Assembly (NCBI RefSeq): GCF_040436345.1
Contig: NC_133215.1
Span: 18,483,306 to 18,547,305, forward strand
Direction of reading: 5' to 3'
Source: Pagrus major
Taxonomy: Eukaryota > Chordata > Actinopteri > Spariformes > Sparidae
Length of the DNA: 64,000 nucleotides
Below the pieces are notes generated by a model that saw only the letters and a program-made list of their open reading frames with translations, did not search any database and was not told the origin of the DNA. The position numbers were made by a program, and so were the translations under genes. How positions within the stretch are numbered: the stretch's first letter is position 1; each line of letters opens with the position of its first letter. Positions 61,338 through 64,000 of this stretch are shown in pieces.

Positions 61338-64000
61338 ATGTCTGACTGCAGAAGGCAGTGGAACCGGGAGGATGAGCTGCCGGTGTACCTGGCGGGGCCG
61401 ATCAGCACCGGGCCCAACCAGAGGAAAAGCTTCGGCATGTTCAGCTCGGTGGAGGGGGCGTTTGAAAGCAAGACCATAGACTTCGACAACTACGCGGTGG
61501 GGAGGAAAGGGAGCCGCACCCCGAGGAGCGGGAGCCGGGAGAGGCTCTTGGACACAGGTGAGCCCGTCGGGAAGACGCCCAGCGAGGGCCGGGAGGGGTC
61601 ACCGAGCAACCCGCCCGGGGAGAGAGACGACGGACAGCCCAGTGTTGAGACCAGACACTCAGCTGGGAAGGAAAGCCCGGATGGGAAGGTGGCACCCTGC
61701 TTTTCTATTTTTTCCCCCCTGTTTGTCTGTCTTTATGGTTAAAATTCTGATGATGTGGTCGTGCTCCCTGGTAAATAGTTCATAATGTACGCACTAACGT
61801 CGGATACAGCCTGGAGGAAGAACAAAGGCTTGTAGTTTTAACGACTAAAGGCATAAATGTGAATACTTAATTTTTAGTATGCAAATAGTGACATGTTGGC
61901 CTCATTTTGGAGGAGCCTTGTTAATCTCTAACCCCTCAGGAGTTTTGATTGTGACACAAATACACCAGTCTGCATAAATGATGAACTTTTGTGCTGCATT
62001 GCAGTTTGGCCATTTTGCTTCACGTCGCTACGCAGCTCGACCAAAATCCTCCGAAAATATGCAAATGCACAAGCACGTCGTTAAATGACGCTGATCCTGG
62101 GTCTGGTGCTGAACCGGGCAGAGACAGGCGGCTGTCCTCGCTGTATTGTTTTTGTGCTCTCACGTGAGCTGCCTCTCGTGTGCGCGCGTGTAGAAGAGAC
62201 AGGGGAGGGAGGGGGGGTGGGTGTGAGCTTTTCTGCCCGCGCGCGCACGCACAGGATCGTCACCTGTCTCTCACGGCGCGCGCTCCACGCATCCTGACGC
62301 AGCCCGACGGCGGCGGATTCATCGCTCTCCATCTCTGAACACACGGAAACACCAACTCACTCACATCAGGGGGAGGCGAAGGGGCGCAGAGCGCAGCGAA
62401 GGGCGCCGGTGTCACCACAACCCGGGGGCAGAGAGCATGTCTGGGACCGGTCACCAGGGGAGGAACAGCATCCCCCACCTGACGGTAAGCGACCCGGCCT
62501 GGTCGGTGGAGAAGCTCTACGCGTGTATGCAAATCCCTGCTGCCAGTGCCGGCAGAGAGGGGATTAAATTCTTAGTGAGGCAGCAAAGAGCAGAAGGCCT
62601 TTCTACTGTTTCCCAACAGCAATCCCAAACCAGAGAGGTGACAATCGTCAATGTGTGTGTGTGTCAAATCCAGCGCGTTTTCGTCGCTCAGTGTTGTGTA
62701 ATCTCGCCGCCTGTCAAACGGATTAACTCGGTTGACGCGACGGTCGAACCTGGAAACAATGACACGCACGAAACTACACAAAAGGTGGTGATGAGACCGG
62801 ATCCGTGCAAAGAGGCATCCCCTCTCAGCTCCAACATGCATGCTGTAAAGAGACAGTTAACACAACTCGGCGTTTAATTCCTTTAACTGAGACACGCGTC
62901 AGGCTGCATTCACATTTTGTGAGCACCCTTACTGGCTAAAGATGCTGAGGATTCAGCAGGGCTGTCAGCTGCCATCATCTCGCACCATGGGCTGATCACT
63001 GGTTGCCATGGAGACATAACATCTTCCCAATGCTGTTGCCAGGCACCCTGCCTGGTGGTGGAGGGTGTGGACAGACACATAGCCCTCTGAGGGAAACGTG
63101 GTTTAAAAGCTTTCTTCTAAATTATCAGCACTTATAACCTCGTTATGCATGTAATTAACACAAATAACTGCACTGATATTATGTGAGACCCCACCCCCCC
63201 ATGCACAGTGCTTGTGTGGCTGTGCATTTCTCTCCAACCCTCATCGACTGCACTGTGTGGTTATATTGCTGTAAAGTCAGGGATTACATAACTGATTGTG
63301 CAATATCTCAAAATGTCAGGATTGAATTCGACCCCTCTCTCCCTCTTTCCCTCCCTCTGTCCCTGCCTCTCCCCTGCAGAGTGAAAGGCTGTTGATCAAA
63401 GGAGGGCGGCTGGTCAACGATGACCAGTCCCTCTATGCAGATGTCTACATCGAGGATGGGCTCATCAAGTGCGTATATAAGAAGGAAATTATGTCAAAAA
63501 AATTGAAGACGCATTTTTTATTTTTTATTTGCAGTCGATGATGAGCCCACTTTCACTCAGTCCTGCTTTCCTCCCACCCTTTTGTCTCCACATGCATATT
63601 ATCCTTGGCAGGCAGGTGGGGGAGAATCTGGTTGTACCCGGTGGGGTCAAGGTGATCGAGGCTAATGGCCGCATGGTGATACCAGGGGGGATAGATGTCA
63701 ACACCTGCTTCATGAAGCCTTTCCTGGGCACACAGCCTGTTGATGATTTCCTCCAGGGCACCAAGGCTGCACTTGCCGGGGGCACCACCATGATCAGTGA
63801 GTGTGGATACCTCCTACAGACTGTTGAAAAAATATTGGCTGAACTCTTAACCTTTGACCTCTCTCCTCTCTCAGTTGACCATGTGACCCCCCAGCCGGGG
63901 GACAGTCTTCTGGAGGCTTTCGAGCACTGGCAGGAGGCTGCAGACAAGAAAGCATGCTGCGATTACTCCCTCCACGTGGACATTCCTCAGTGGAATGAGT
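61338..64000 (+). CDS. crmp1: Collapsin response mediator protein 1 (CRMP1), long form, partial at right edge
   Basis: CRMPs are cytosolic tetrameric relatives of dihydropyrimidinase, without enzyme activity, that bind tubulin and carry semaphorin-3A signals in growing axons. Exons seen for the long form: 61338-61688 (117 codons, phase 0), 63380-63468, 63612-63796 and 63875 to the window edge. The first exon matches the N-terminal extension of the mammalian CRMP1 long isoform ([46 protein letters not shown]). The shared exons read [45 protein letters not shown] and [10 protein letters not shown], closest to CRMP1 among the five family members. The metal-binding HxH of true dihydropyrimidinase is replaced by VNT, as expected for CRMP1. 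The exon 1 donor (GGGAAG|GTGGCA) is weak but is the one in phase. About three quarters of the protein lies beyond the window. Confidence 0.92.
62130..62436 (+). promoter_or_regulatory. GC-rich promoter region of the crmp1 short form
   Basis: CpG-dense sequence (including a CGCGCGCGCACGCAC stretch near 62240) lies directly before the short-form ATG and is separated from the long-form exon by about 400 bases of AT-richer DNA. No TATA box was identified. Confidence 0.45.
62437..62484 (+). CDS. crmp1: Alternative first coding exon of crmp1 (short form)
   Basis: The ATG at 62437 opens 16 codons ([16 protein letters not shown]) ending at the donor CTGACG|GTAAGC in phase 0, which splices in frame to the exon at 63380. 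This corresponds to the short-isoform start of CRMP family members (MSYQGKKSIPHIT in human CRMP1), with three extra residues. The two starts, 1.1 kb apart and each in its own GC-rich block, imply two promoters giving long and short proteins. Confidence 0.88.

Noticed and set aside
61558-61563. Strong donor-like GTGAGC within the first crmp1 exon
   Set aside because: Its phase (1) does not fit the next exon (phase 0), and the sequence after it still matches the mammalian long isoform (PGERDDGQP).

Overview
This is vertebrate nuclear DNA, almost certainly from a ray-finned fish. The genes have many short exons and short introns. Simple repeats (TG/CA, TA, GATA) are dense, and there are many small inverted-repeat DNA transposons of kinds common in teleosts. 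The proteins are clear vertebrate orthologues with fish-like differences. No bacterial, phage, CRISPR or tRNA/rRNA feature is visible. Exon coordinates were rebuilt by hand from splice sites, reading-frame phase and remembered family proteins; every accepted junction keeps frame.

Layout, left to right. (1) 1-15.4 kb has no recognisable exon except one likely first coding exon (15293-15427, minus) of a gene I cannot name, in a GC-rich start region; the rest is probably its intron 1 plus repeats. (2) 17.84-18.44 kb is a 596-bp palindromic transposon. (3) hpf1 (minus, 19113-24371, 8 exons) encodes the PARP1/2 accessory factor that directs serine ADP-ribosylation. (4) A PDE5-type cGMP phosphodiesterase gene (minus, 25955-35268, 20 exons) lies head-to-tail with hpf1. 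(5) ppp2r2c (plus, 39079-44341, 9 coding exons) encodes a PP2A B55 regulatory subunit and starts divergently from the phosphodiesterase gene. (6) wfs1, wolframin (minus, 48542-56703, 11 coding exons), converges on ppp2r2c. (7) crmp1 (plus, from 61338) starts divergently from wfs1, has two alternative first coding exons and runs off the right edge.

The ppp2r2c-wfs1-crmp1 order and orientations match human 4p16 inverted, except that JAKMIP1, which lies between WFS1 and CRMP1 in human, is not seen. HPF1 and PDE5A are on 4q in human, so their place here marks a rearranged or differently retained chromosome-4 block. The genes do not form one pathway; each has its own promoter region.

The best leads are architectural: long TG/CA repeats lying directly against splice sites in three genes, a duplicated segment found both in intron 2 and upstream of the phosphodiesterase gene, a phosphodiesterase paralogue with a diverged first GAF domain, extra introns in the part of wfs1 that is one large exon in human, a large palindromic element with a clear target duplication, and upstream ORFs before ppp2r2c and wfs1. 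I found no convincing new multi-gene system.
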